Source: Gammaproteobacteria bacterium
Lineage (GTDB): Bacteria > Pseudomonadota > Gammaproteobacteria > Poriferisulfidales > GCA-002705445
NCBI GenBank assembly: GCA_018675635.1
Contig: JABGXU010000007.1
Span: forward strand, 62,001-126,000
Reading direction: 5' to 3'
DNA: 64,000 bases
Shown here piece by piece: positions 44,588 through 53,682 of this stretch. The position numbers and the translations under genes are program-made. The notes beneath the pieces are model-generated. The model did no database searches and was not told the origin of the DNA. It saw only the letters and a program-made list of their open reading frames with translations. Each line of letters begins with the position of its first letter. The stretch's first letter is position 1.

Positions 44588-45490
44588 TTAACCAGGGAAA
44601 TTTGAATGTAATTGAGAGAACTTTAAGTAAGATATTTTACTATTTTTACTATTATGCACATCTTTTTTCTTATCTTTTTCTATATATGCATATGCCGAAT
44701 GATTGTGTATAGATTCAAAATTTTCTGATTCAATTTTGTATGCTGTAATTCTGTCATCTTTATTTAGGGTAACAGCTAAATCTCTAATAATATCTTCAGT
44801 AAATTTTGGATTATCATACGCCTGCTCAGTTACATATTTTTCATCTGGCCTTTTTAATAATCCATATATTTGACACGAAGCCTGATTTTCAAGTATTTCA
44901 ATAACATCATCTATCCATACTGTTTTTTCTATTCTTATATGGGCAGAAATATGAGATCTTTGATTATGTGCACCATAGTCAGATATATTTTTTGAACAAG
45001 GGCATAAGCTAGTTACTGGCACTATCACCTTAAGGTATTTATTTACGATATTATTTTTTACTTCGCATGTAAAATTTACCGAATAATCTAAAAGACTTTC
45101 CACTCGAGATACTGGCGCACTTTTCTTTTTAAAATATGTAAAATCTACTGAAATATAGGCAGATTCAGAAGATAAAATTTTTGTTGTGTTTTTAACTAAT
45201 TGATCAAAATTTTCAATACTAATAAAATCCTTTTGATCTTCTAGGATTTTTACGAATCTTGACATGTGTGTTCCTTTCACATCATGCGGCAAACCAACAG
45301 ACATTGTAAAGGTTCCTACTGTAGTTTGAATTTCACCATTCTTGTCAGAAATTTGGAAAGGGTATTTTATATCCTTGATTCCAACTCTATTTATGGGAAT
45401 ACTTCTAACATCTACTTTATTCTGAGTATCTTGCAGTTCCTTTGATACAGTTTTATCTTTTAATTTATTTTCTTCTTTTATAATGCCCAT
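44588..45490 (-). CDS. folE2: GTP cyclohydrolase I type 2
   Basis: FolE2 (GCYH-IB) makes dihydroneopterin triphosphate from GTP, the entry step of folate synthesis, using a metal other than or besides zinc. The 300-residue protein shows the family's VDFTYFKKKSAPVSRVESLLDY stretch and the metal-binding cysteine in VTSLCPCSKNISDYGAHNQRSH. It is 34 bases downstream of dxs and is probably in the same transcript. Confidence 0.93.
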   Translation of the reverse strand: MGIIKEENKLKDKTVSKELQDTQNKVDVRSIPINRVGIKDIKYPFQISDKNGEIQTTVGTFTMSVGLPHDVKGTHMSRFVKILEDQKDFISIENFDQLVKNTTKILSSESAYISVDFTYFKKKSAPVSRVESLLDYSVNFTCEVKNNIVNKYLKVIVPVTSLCPCSKNISDYGAHNQRSHISAHIRIEKTVWIDDVIEILENQASCQIYGLLKRPDEKYVTEQAYDNPKFTEDIIRDLAVTLNKDDRITAYKIESENFESIHNHSAYAYIEKDKKKDVHNSKNSKISYLKFSQLHSNFPG

Positions 45491-45524
45491 AATATTTGAA
45501 GTCTAGGAATAGAGGTAATAATTA

Positions 45525-47411
45525 TTATCTAATTTTACTTGAGTGATTTAGATCATACAAGTTATTATTTTTTATATACTTTTTTATTTTTTTAATTATA
45601 TTATCTGCAGATATACCACTATCAACGAGTTGCTCTTCTCTTGTTGCATGAGAAAAAAACTTATCTGGTACACCAATATTTAACGTTTTAGCTTGATAAT
45701 TATTTTTACTTATAACTTCATTAACAGCACTTCCTGCGCCGCCCATAATACTATTATCTTCAACAGTTACAATTAAGGAATATTTTTTAATAGATTCATT
45801 AATAATATTTTCATCAATTGGTTTTACAAATCTCATGTCTATCAGTGTGCAGTTAAGTTTATTAGAAACATCTTGGCAAACATTTATTACAGAACCAAAG
45901 CTAAGGATTATAATATTTTTTCCTAAGCGAATTTTTTTAGAAACTCCAATTTTATAATTTTCTAATTCTTCTGATACTTTTACACCTAAACCTTCTCCTC
46001 TAGGATATCTGACAACCGCAGGACCATTATGCAAGTATCCTGTATAAAGCATATTTTTGCATTCTTCTTCAGAACTTGGTGCCATGATTAACATATTGGG
46101 TATACAGCGTAAATAAGATAAATCATAAACACCGCAATGAGTCCCACCATCCGCGCCAACAAATCCAGCCCGATCCACAGCAAATAGAACATCTAAATTC
46201 TGAAGAGCAACATCATGTATTAATTGATCATATGCTCGTTGGAGAAATGTTGAATAGATGCAAACTATTGGCTTCTGACCTTCGCAAGCTAGCCCAGCTG
46301 CAAGAGTTATAGAGTGTTGTTCTGCAATTCCAACATCAATGTATCTATCAGGAAATTTTTTTGAAAATTCTACAAGTCCAGAGCCTTCTCTCATTGCTGG
46401 AGTTATTGCAAAAATTCTTGGATCTTTTTCAGCGATATTGCAAATCCAGTTATCAAAAATTTTTGTGTATGTAATTTTTTGGTTAGTATTTTTCTTAACT
46501 CCTATTTCTCTATTAAATATTGGCACAGCATGATATTTAACTGGATCTGATTCTGCTGGCAAATAACCTTTGCCTTTTTTAGTTATGACATGGAGTAATT
46601 TTGGACCAGAAATCTTTTTTAGATTTTTTAGTGTTTTAACTAAAAAGCGAGTATCGTGTCCATCTATTGGCCCATAATAATTTATACCCATTTCCTCAAA
46701 CAGCATACCAGGAGCAAACCAGCCTTTTATATGACCTTCAGTCTTTTGAGCAAGTTGGTCAAAAGGAGGAACTTTTTTTAAAACATTCTTACTGCCTTCT
46801 TTTACAGTCGTATATGCTTTACTTGATAAAATTCTTGTTAAATAGTTAGTCATGGCACCTACATTTGGCGATATTGACATTTCATTATCATTTAAAATAA
46901 CTAACACATCTTGATCAATAGAACCCATATGGTTTAAAGCCTCGTATGCCATTCCTGCACTTAGTCCACCATCGCCAATTACTGCAACAATTTTTTTATC
47001 GTCTTTTTTATGAGATGATGCAATAGCCATACCTATTGCAGCACTTATGGAAGTGCTTGAATGTCCTGCACCAAAAACATCATATTCACTTTCTTCTCTA
47101 GAAGGAAATGGGTGAAGCCCCCCTTTTTTTCTAATAGTATAAAGTTGATTTTTTCTTCCAGTTAAAACTTTATGCCCATAGCATTGATGCCCAACATCCC
47201 AAATTATCTTATCTTCTGGTGTATTAAAAGAATAATGAAGCGCTATGGTAAGCTCAACAGCACCAAGGCTTGCACCAAAGTGCCCACCACATTGGGACAC
47301 CGTATCAATAAGAAAATATCTCAATTCATCTGCAACATCATTTAAATTACTAACTGATAATATTCTTAAATCTGACGGATCATTAATTTTATCTAAAAAT
47401 TCGTATTTCAT
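45525..47411 (-). CDS. dxs: 1-Deoxy-D-xylulose-5-phosphate synthase
   Basis: Dxs condenses pyruvate with glyceraldehyde-3-phosphate, opening the MEP isoprenoid pathway. With ATG at 47411 (ribosome site ttgga) it is 628 residues. The thiamine-diphosphate motif is AVIGDGGLSAGMAYEALNH...NDNE; WDVGHQCYGHKVLTGR, DVGIAEQHSITLAAG and DRAGFVGADGGTHCG are also conserved. An in-frame TTG three codons earlier is possible. It follows ispA, as in enteric xseB-ispA-dxs. Confidence 0.97.
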   Translation of the reverse strand: MKYEFLDKINDPSDLRILSVSNLNDVADELRYFLIDTVSQCGGHFGASLGAVELTIALHYSFNTPEDKIIWDVGHQCYGHKVLTGRKNQLYTIRKKGGLHPFPSREESEYDVFGAGHSSTSISAAIGMAIASSHKKDDKKIVAVIGDGGLSAGMAYEALNHMGSIDQDVLVILNDNEMSISPNVGAMTNYLTRILSSKAYTTVKEGSKNVLKKVPPFDQLAQKTEGHIKGWFAPGMLFEEMGINYYGPIDGHDTRFLVKTLKNLKKISGPKLLHVITKKGKGYLPAESDPVKYHAVPIFNREIGVKKNTNQKITYTKIFDNWICNIAEKDPRIFAITPAMREGSGLVEFSKKFPDRYIDVGIAEQHSITLAAGLACEGQKPIVCIYSTFLQRAYDQLIHDVALQNLDVLFAVDRAGFVGADGGTHCGVYDLSYLRCIPNMLIMAPSSEEECKNMLYTGYLHNGPAVVRYPRGEGLGVKVSEELENYKIGVSKKIRLGKNIIILSFGSVINVCQDVSNKLNCTLIDMRFVKPIDENIINESIKKYSLIVTVEDNSIMGGAGSAVNEVISKNNYQAKTLNIGVPDKFFSHATREEQLVDSGISADNIIKKIKKYIKNNNLYDLNHSSKIR

Positions 47412-47428
47412 AATATCCAAGTTTACAA

Positions 47429-48331
47429 TTAAAAGCTTCGATTGAAAATATAATTTGAAATATTGTGTAGCATGCTTTTTTCTAAAGCTAAATCCTTAAG
47501 CAATTTATCTATACATTTTTTATTTTCTTCTAGTTTTTTTTCAGTTTTTCCCAAGCCTAGCAAATTTATATAATTTGGTTGATTTCTTTGTTCATCCTTA
47601 CCTTGTGTTTTCCCTAAAGTTGTTGATGAGCACATATAACCTAACAAATCATCTTTAATCTGAAAAGATATGCCTAATATAGACGCAAATTCTTCTAATT
47701 TCAAAAATTCATCCTTAGTTATATTTTTCGTAAGCATTGCAGGCAAAATAATGCATGATTTAATTAGGCTTGAGGTTTTTAGGGAGTAGATATAATTTAA
47801 GTATTCTAATTCTGTGCTTTTATTATTTATTAATAAATCTAAATATTGACCACCTGCTATACCTGCCGCACCTATAGATGAGGAAAGATAATTTATCCAT
47901 CTTAGGCGCATATTATCAGATATTCCTTTGTATTTGTTTTCACTCAAAATCTCAAAAGCAAGTGCTTGAAGTGCATCACCAGCAAGTATTGCTGTGGATT
48001 CACTAAAAGCTATATGACACGATGGAACTCCTCTTCTAATAGTGTCATTGTCCATAGATGGAAGATCGTCATGAATTAAAGAGTAAGCGTGTATTAATTC
48101 AATAGATATAGCAACTTGATCTAATAATTTTACATTTATTTTAAATGCATCAGCAGTTGAATAAACAAGCAATGCTCTTATAAATTTTCCACCATTTAGA
48201 GAGGAATATCTCATTGCATCTAATATTCCAATAGAATTATCTTCTAAACTTAAGACTCCCTCTAATTTTTTTTGAATTCGCAATGTAAATTTACTTTTGA
48301 ATTCAGTAAATTCTCTAATTTCATTGCTCAT
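47429..48331 (-). CDS. ispA: Polyprenyl synthetase, farnesyl diphosphate synthase type
   Basis: IspA extends dimethylallyl diphosphate with isopentenyl diphosphate to farnesyl diphosphate. The 300-residue protein has the first aspartate-rich motif in SLIHDDLPSMDND. The second, normally DDILD, reads DDLLG (in FQIKDDLLGYM), with the last aspartate replaced by glycine. TLGKTQGKDEQRNQPNYINLLG follows. Neighbouring xseB overlaps it by 11 bases. The role is secure from synteny, although the altered motif might affect product length or activity. Confidence 0.9.
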   Translation of the reverse strand: MSNEIREFTEFKSKFTLRIQKKLEGVLSLEDNSIGILDAMRYSSLNGGKFIRALLVYSTADAFKINVKLLDQVAISIELIHAYSLIHDDLPSMDNDTIRRGVPSCHIAFSESTAILAGDALQALAFEILSENKYKGISDNMRLRWINYLSSSIGAAGIAGGQYLDLLINNKSTELEYLNYIYSLKTSSLIKSCIILPAMLTKNITKDEFLKLEEFASILGISFQIKDDLLGYMCSSTTLGKTQGKDEQRNQPNYINLLGLGKTEKKLEENKKCIDKLLKDLALEKSMLHNISNYIFNRSF

Positions 48332-48707
48332 ATTTTTGAATAGTAGATTTTGCTTTTTTTAAGTAAGCCTCTATGTTAAAGATTATTTCTAGGGCTTGCT
48401 CATATAACATTTCAGCCTTATTTATACTTATATCGTTATCTTCAAGTTTTTCCATAATATCTTCAATTTCTTCAAAAGATTTTTCAATATTAATCTTTCC
48501 AGAATAATTTTTTTTATTCTTTTTTAGTTTTTCAATATTATTTTCCACCTTTGTTAATTCTTTATCAGCTTCATTTGTATATTTAATTCCTTCTTCATAG
48601 AGCTTTATTGAGTTTTCAATTGGTATTGTTTTAGAGTTAAGTTTTGAAATAATTAATTCCAGATCTTTTAGAATATCAGTATATGTTCTTTTTTTACTTT
48701 TTTTCAT
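48321..48707 (-). CDS. xseB: Exodeoxyribonuclease VII small subunit, tandem-duplicated form
   Basis: XseB is the small helical subunit of exonuclease VII. It is usually about 70-85 residues; this product has 128. It contains two copies of the family pattern. Copy 1 is near residues 9-62 with LELIISKLNSKTIPIENSIK then LYEEGI. Copy 2 is near 75-127 with IEDIMEKLEDNDISINKAEM then LYEQAL. The two align without gaps at an offset of 64 residues. A Lys-rich linker (KKNKKNYSGK) joins them. It heads the xseB-ispA-dxs-folE2 run. Confidence 0.85.
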   Translation of the reverse strand: MKKSKKRTYTDILKDLELIISKLNSKTIPIENSIKLYEEGIKYTNEADKELTKVENNIEKLKKNKKNYSGKINIEKSFEEIEDIMEKLEDNDISINKAEMLYEQALEIIFNIEAYLKKAKSTIQKYEQ

Positions 48708-48713
48708 AATAAT

Positions 48714-49538
48714 TTAGTCAAATATAATATTTTCTTTATTATTATATATTAAAAAGGATCTTTGTTTAGCCCTTGCTATCATTGTTACATTTAAATCTTT
48801 TGCTAGTTCTACACCCATATTTGTTACTCCTGAGCGTGAAATTATAATTGGTATATTCATGTGTTTAACTTTCATTATAATTTCAGATGTTAATCTTCCA
48901 GTAGTATAAAAAATTTTATTTTCACCTTTTATTTTATCTAACCACATTATTCCTGACAATGTATCAGCTGCATTATGCCTTCCTACGTCTTCAACAAATT
49001 CTAAAACATCATTTTTGTTACATAACGCGCAGCCATGAACTGCGCCAGCTTCTTTATAAATATCATTATATTTAGTAATTTTTGATAATAAATTGAATAT
49101 TTCTGATCTTTTAATTTTAGTATCAGGCAAAGTATTGTCATATAGCTTATCTAAAGTGCAACTAAAGATTGTTCCTTGTCCGCATCCTGTGGTAACGATT
49201 TTGTTTTTTAATTTATCTGTTATTTCTTTTATATCTTTATGTTTTATTGTTACGCTTGATACCCCTGTATTCCATTTAACCTCAATACTTATTATATCTT
49301 TAATATCTTCTATGATTCTTTGATTTCTTAGATAACCTAATGTTAGTTCTTCAGGTTTTGTGCCAAGCGTCATTAGCGTAATAATTTCAGTATTATTAAT
49401 TTTAATAGTTAATGGTAATTCACCGGCAACTTTTGACTCAATTTCATCATTTAAATGATTATGAGTTAGAATAATATTTGTCGGTGATAAACCACTATTT
49501 GATAATTTTATTTCTATATTTTTATATTCTTTAATCAT
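48714..49538 (-). CDS. fdhD: Formate dehydrogenase sulfurtransferase FdhD
   Basis: FdhD passes sulfur from IscS to the molybdenum cofactor of formate dehydrogenase. The 274-residue protein (ATG at 49538 chosen, overlapping the corB end by 8 bases) has the cysteine loop VTTGCGQGTIFS, then GAVHGCALC, EDVGRHNAADTL, FYTTGRLTSEI and ISRSGVTNMGVELA. A formate dehydrogenase itself is not in the window, so the target must lie elsewhere in the genome. Confidence 0.9.
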   Translation of the reverse strand: MIKEYKNIEIKLSNSGLSPTNIILTHNHLNDEIESKVAGELPLTIKINNTEIITLMTLGTKPEELTLGYLRNQRIIEDIKDIISIEVKWNTGVSSVTIKHKDIKEITDKLKNKIVTTGCGQGTIFSCTLDKLYDNTLPDTKIKRSEIFNLLSKITKYNDIYKEAGAVHGCALCNKNDVLEFVEDVGRHNAADTLSGIMWLDKIKGENKIFYTTGRLTSEIIMKVKHMNIPIIISRSGVTNMGVELAKDLNVTMIARAKQRSFLIYNNKENIIFD

Positions 49539-50787
49539 TTTTAATTGTAAGCTCAACAGTCTTAATTGAGTTATCAAGATTTTCAATAATTTTAAATGTA
49601 TGCCCTTGAATATTTATTATATCACCCATTTTTGGAAGATTTTCAGTGTGCTCTAATAAAAAACCATTTACAGTTTTTGCTTGTTTTGGAACAAGTTTTA
49701 TATTTAAACTTTGATTAATTTCTCTTATATGGATTCCGCCATCAATAATAAAAATATTTTTATTTTCTGTTGAAATAATGTCTTCGCTAGCTCCGGGGTC
49801 ACTAGTAAAATCACCAACAATTTCTTCTAAAATATCTTCTAAAGTTACTAAACCTTGTATGTTCCCATATTCGTCTACGATAAATCCAATTCTTCGTTTT
49901 TCTTTCTGAAAATTAAGTAACTGTCTGTATAAAGATGTCCCTGAAACTATATAGTATGGTTTTTTTATAAGTTTTCTGATGCCAGTTTCATTAATATTTT
50001 TACTAGCTAGCATTGGAGCAATTTGTTTTATATGAACTAAACCTAGCAGATTTTCTATATTATCTTCATACACTGGTATTCTTGTATATGGAGTATTTTT
50101 AAAGTCATTTACTACGGTTATTATGTCTTCACTTAAATCTATTCCAAAAATCTCACTTCTTGGAATCATAATGTCTTCAACTGTAGCTTTTTCTAGATCA
50201 ATTATGCTTTCTACCATCTTTAAATGTGGTTTAGAAAATTTCATAGATGATTCACTTAATACAGTTTTTAATTCTTCAGACGATAGTGATCCTTTTGAAA
50301 TATTATCTTTTAAGCCCATAATTTTTATAATATTATTTGCAATAAGATTTATAAGAAATACTAGTGGGTACAATATAATTAACATTGGTTTATACAATAA
50401 GGAAGAAGCGTAAGCTACTTTTTCTGAATGCATTTCACCAATAGTTTTAGGAATTAGTTCCGCAAAAATTAAGATAAATATTGTTAAAAATCCAGTAGCT
50501 ATAGCAATACCAATATCACCATATATATTGAAAGATATAAGTGTAGCTATCTGAGTTATTAAAATATTTGTTAAATTGTTACCAAGTAAAATTACTCCAA
50601 GTAATTTATCAGGATTTTCTAAAAGTTTTTTTGCTGCTTTTGCGCCAGCATTATTTAATTTAGCCTGGTGTCTCATTTTATATTTATTAATCGACATTAA
50701 TGCTGTTTCTGAACCAGAAAAAAAAGCTGATAATAGAAACAAAATTATAAGAATAAAAAAGAGAATTTCTGTAGATATATTGTTCAA
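49531..50787 (-). CDS. corB: CNNM/CorB-type membrane transporter with CBS domains
   Basis: This 418-residue protein belongs to the CorC/HlyC/YfjD family, implicated in magnesium and cobalt export. The N-terminal DUF21 membrane domain has about four helices (AFFSGSETALMSIN, FAELIPKTIGE). Two CBS domains (EDIMIPRSEIFGID, GLVTLEDILEEIVGD) follow, then the C-terminal HlyC/CorC domain. The start is TTG at 50787; no ATG precedes the first helix. The order with the cytochrome-assembly gene upstream is the known ypjD-yfjD pair. Confidence 0.88.
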   Translation of the reverse strand: MNNISTEILFFILIILFLLSAFFSGSETALMSINKYKMRHQAKLNNAGAKAAKKLLENPDKLLGVILLGNNLTNILITQIATLISFNIYGDIGIAIATGFLTIFILIFAELIPKTIGEMHSEKVAYASSLLYKPMLIILYPLVFLINLIANNIIKIMGLKDNISKGSLSSEELKTVLSESSMKFSKPHLKMVESIIDLEKATVEDIMIPRSEIFGIDLSEDIITVVNDFKNTPYTRIPVYEDNIENLLGLVHIKQIAPMLASKNINETGIRKLIKKPYYIVSGTSLYRQLLNFQKEKRRIGFIVDEYGNIQGLVTLEDILEEIVGDFTSDPGASEDIISTENKNIFIIDGGIHIREINQSLNIKLVPKQAKTVNGFLLEHTENLPKMGDIINIQGHTFKIIENLDNSIKTVELTIKND

Positions 50788-50824
50788 TTTTGGTGTCCGT
50801 TCATTGCTTTAAATTATATTTTAA

Positions 50825-51613
50825 TTACAGAATTATTTCCAATACAGTTTTTGTACCAAAGTATGATAGGAATAAAATGAAAAAACCTATCAAAGTTATG
50901 TTTGCAGCTTTACTGCCTCTCCACCCATAGCTTTTTCTTGCAAATATAAGAAATACAAAAATTATCCAAGCTAATATTGATAAAATGGTTTTATGAGCTA
51001 GATGCTGGGCAAATATATCCTCTAAAAAAATAAATCCAGATAAAAGACTTGCGGATAAGAATAAAACCCCTAATGCTAAAATTTTAAATAATAGTTTATC
51101 CATTAAATCTAAGGATGGAAGAGATGCAATAATTCCAATTGGGTTATTTGATTGCAATTTTTTTTCTTGGATTTTAAGTATTAAAGATTGAGCTGCAGAT
51201 AAGCATAATATGCTATAGCTTATTAAGGATATAATTACATGGATAAAAACAACATTGTTTAGTGGCACATTAACTGGCTTATTAGCGAAGTCAAATATAA
51301 ATACCATAGATATTATTGGTAAAACTATTAACCCTAAAAATAGAGTATTACCAAATATCGATGAGATATAAAGTGTAATAGATATGATTAAAGCAACTAC
51401 CGATAGAGCATGATAGATAGATAGATCAACGCTATATTGTTCTGAGAGTATAAATGAAAGGTCATATAGGTGAGCAAAAATTGCAATAATCCATAAAAAC
51501 CATATCAGGCTTTGAAGATAGGGGGTTTTTTCATTATTAGTCATCAGTCGCCATATACACAAAGAAGACAACATATAAAATGAAAAAATAAAATAATTTA
51601 ATATACTAGCCAT
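50825..51613 (-). CDS. ypjD: CcsA/YpjD-family cytochrome c assembly-like membrane protein
   Basis: The 262-residue protein has eight or so hydrophobic helices and resembles the CcsA/ResC/YpjD family. The conserved heme-handling segment is visible as HVIISLISYSILCLSAAQSLIL, with further histidines in the second half (FAQHLAHKTILSILAWIIF). The tryptophan-rich WWDxxx motif of heme lyases is not obvious. YpjD is the usual neighbour of CorB in gammaproteobacteria, where ffh stands on the other side; here slt is next instead. Function in E. coli is poorly known. Confidence 0.83.
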   Translation of the reverse strand: MASILNYFIFSFYMLSSLCIWRLMTNNEKTPYLQSLIWFLWIIAIFAHLYDLSFILSEQYSVDLSIYHALSVVALIISITLYISSIFGNTLFLGLIVLPIISMVFIFDFANKPVNVPLNNVVFIHVIISLISYSILCLSAAQSLILKIQEKKLQSNNPIGIIASLPSLDLMDKLLFKILALGVLFLSASLLSGFIFLEDIFAQHLAHKTILSILAWIIFVFLIFARKSYGWRGSKAANITLIGFFILFLSYFGTKTVLEIIL

Positions 51614-51735
51614 TTGGATTTGCTAATCTTACTTAATGTATACGAGATTTCATAATAACAATATTATACATTTTTTTACTAGAATATACATTTTTAACAA
51701 AAGTCTTATGTTGCTATTAATTTTATTATAGTAAT

Positions 51736-53676
51736 ATGCATAACAAGATAATAAGAAAACATAAAATGCGCCTAAAAATAATATTAATTATATGTTCAAT
51801 TTTTTTCACATTTGCAAGTCATGCAAAAGATTATAATGAGCTTTCAACTAGAGCAGAAAGAGATAGCTATGTTTTAGCATTAAAATACTATAAAAGTAAA
51901 AATTTTAAAAAATTTGAAAAAGTAAAAAATACTATAAAGAATTATCCCTTATATCCTTATTTAGAATATAAGTCATTACATAGAAAAAGACATATAAATG
52001 ACGAAAAAGTTATTAAATTTATAAAAAAATATAAACATAGTTATATTTCAGAGAAAGCATATATAAATTTAATTTATAGATTATCAAGTAGAAATAAAAT
52101 TACTAAGCTGATATCTAATTACAAAGACACAGATTCGGTAGATTTAAAATGCCTCTATCTTAGAGCTAAAATTAAAAAAAAATCTTTATCCAATATTGAT
52201 GATGAAATAATACCAATATGGCTTAGTGCTAAATCACAACCTAAATCATGTGATTATGTTTTTCATTGGTTTTATAAAAATAAAAAATTAACTGACGAAT
52301 TAGTCTGGCAGAGAATTAAAATATCATTGGATTCAAATAATTATTATCTTGCAAGATATTTAATTAGATTTTTATCTAACAAGAATAAGGTTTATGGAAA
52401 TAAATTGTTAAAAGTTTATAGAAATCCTATAAGAAATATTATTTCTAAAGATTATAGTATTAATAATAGATATAGAGATACAATTTTAAGTTATGGTTTA
52501 GATAGAATTGCAAAGAAAAATTATGTTTCCGCAAGAAAAAATTTAATTAAAATTAAAAAATTATATAAACTTAATGATAGTTTTTATGAAAAAAAATTAG
52601 TAGATATATATATAATTGCTTTGAAATCTAATCAAAGAAATATTTCTTTAGATAATAATTTTTTGTCGTTAAATTCAAAAAATTTAGATTTTAATTTAGC
52701 TTTATCAAATTATTATATTTATAATAGTAATTGGAAGTTGTTGTTAGATTCTATTATTAATTTACCTGACTCTATTATACATTCACAGAAATGGACTTAT
52801 TGGAAAGGAAAAGCTTTATATAAATTAAATAGAAATTCTGAATACAAAGATGTTCTCGCTGAATTAAGTTCTAAAAGATCTTATTATGGTTTTTTATCAG
52901 CAAATATTTTAGATGTTCCTTTAAATATTATTAGTATTTCATATCCTGCTTCAGACTTAGAATTAGAAAAATTAAAAAATGATGTTTCGGTTCAAATAAT
53001 GTACGAGCTCCATATGATAGGGAGGTACCGTGATTCCAGAATGGAATTAGATTACTTTTATAAAAATTCACAATATGAAAATCTTAATTACTTAAATGTA
53101 TTGATAAAAACTTGGGGATGGAATGATGGTGTAATATTAGGTTACGGGCACACAAAATATTATGATGATGTTAATGCTAGATTTCCAATAATGCATGAAA
53201 GTTATTTTGATAAATATTCGAATACAAATATAGAAAAAGTTCTTTTGCTAGGAATTGCTAGAAAAGAAAGTATTTTTATTGAACATGCAAAATCGTCAGC
53301 AGGCGCAATAGGTATAATGCAAGTTCTTCCTAAGACAGCCTATTGGGTTTTAAGAAAAGCTAATAGGAAAAAAGTCTCAATAAATTCTTTATATAAGCCT
53401 AAAATTAATATTTTTATTGGTTCTTATTATTTTAATTATTTAATTTCAAAAAAAAAGAGCATAGTTGAGGCTATAGCATCTTACAATGCTGGCCCAAATA
53501 TGGTAACTAAATGGAGAAATAAGAATAAAGCACCCGAGGATGCGTGGATTGAATATATTCCTTTTAAGGAAACTAAAAAATATGTTAAGTCAGTAATAGA
53601 GTATTCCTTAGTCTATGATTGGGTAATCAATAAGAAAAATACAATCAGAGTTTCTCAGATAATAGATGTAAATTAA
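51736..53676 (+). CDS. slt: Soluble lytic murein transglycosylase
   Basis: Slt cleaves glycan strands of peptidoglycan with formation of 1,6-anhydro-MurNAc. The 646-residue protein has a signal peptide (residues about 11-29), a long alpha-superhelical U/L domain and a C-terminal lysozyme-like domain. The catalytic glutamate is in IARKESIF; GAIGIMQVLPKTA and IASYNAGPNMVTKW complete the transglycosylase motifs. The first ATG (51736) is used; an ATG at 51766 is also possible and would place the signal peptide nearer the start. It converges on metY. Confidence 0.93.
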   Translation: MHNKIIRKHKMRLKIILIICSIFFTFASHAKDYNELSTRAERDSYVLALKYYKSKNFKKFEKVKNTIKNYPLYPYLEYKSLHRKRHINDEKVIKFIKKYKHSYISEKAYINLIYRLSSRNKITKLISNYKDTDSVDLKCLYLRAKIKKKSLSNIDDEIIPIWLSAKSQPKSCDYVFHWFYKNKKLTDELVWQRIKISLDSNNYYLARYLIRFLSNKNKVYGNKLLKVYRNPIRNIISKDYSINNRYRDTILSYGLDRIAKKNYVSARKNLIKIKKLYKLNDSFYEKKLVDIYIIALKSNQRNISLDNNFLSLNSKNLDFNLALSNYYIYNSNWKLLLDSIINLPDSIIHSQKWTYWKGKALYKLNRNSEYKDVLAELSSKRSYYGFLSANILDVPLNIISISYPASDLELEKLKNDVSVQIMYELHMIGRYRDSRMELDYFYKNSQYENLNYLNVLIKTWGWNDGVILGYGHTKYYDDVNARFPIMHESYFDKYSNTNIEKVLLLGIARKESIFIEHAKSSAGAIGIMQVLPKTAYWVLRKANRKKVSINSLYKPKINIFIGSYYFNYLISKKKSIVEAIASYNAGPNMVTKWRNKNKAPEDAWIEYIPFKETKKYVKSVIEYSLVYDWVINKKNTIRVSQIIDVN

Positions 53677-53682
53677 GTGCTT

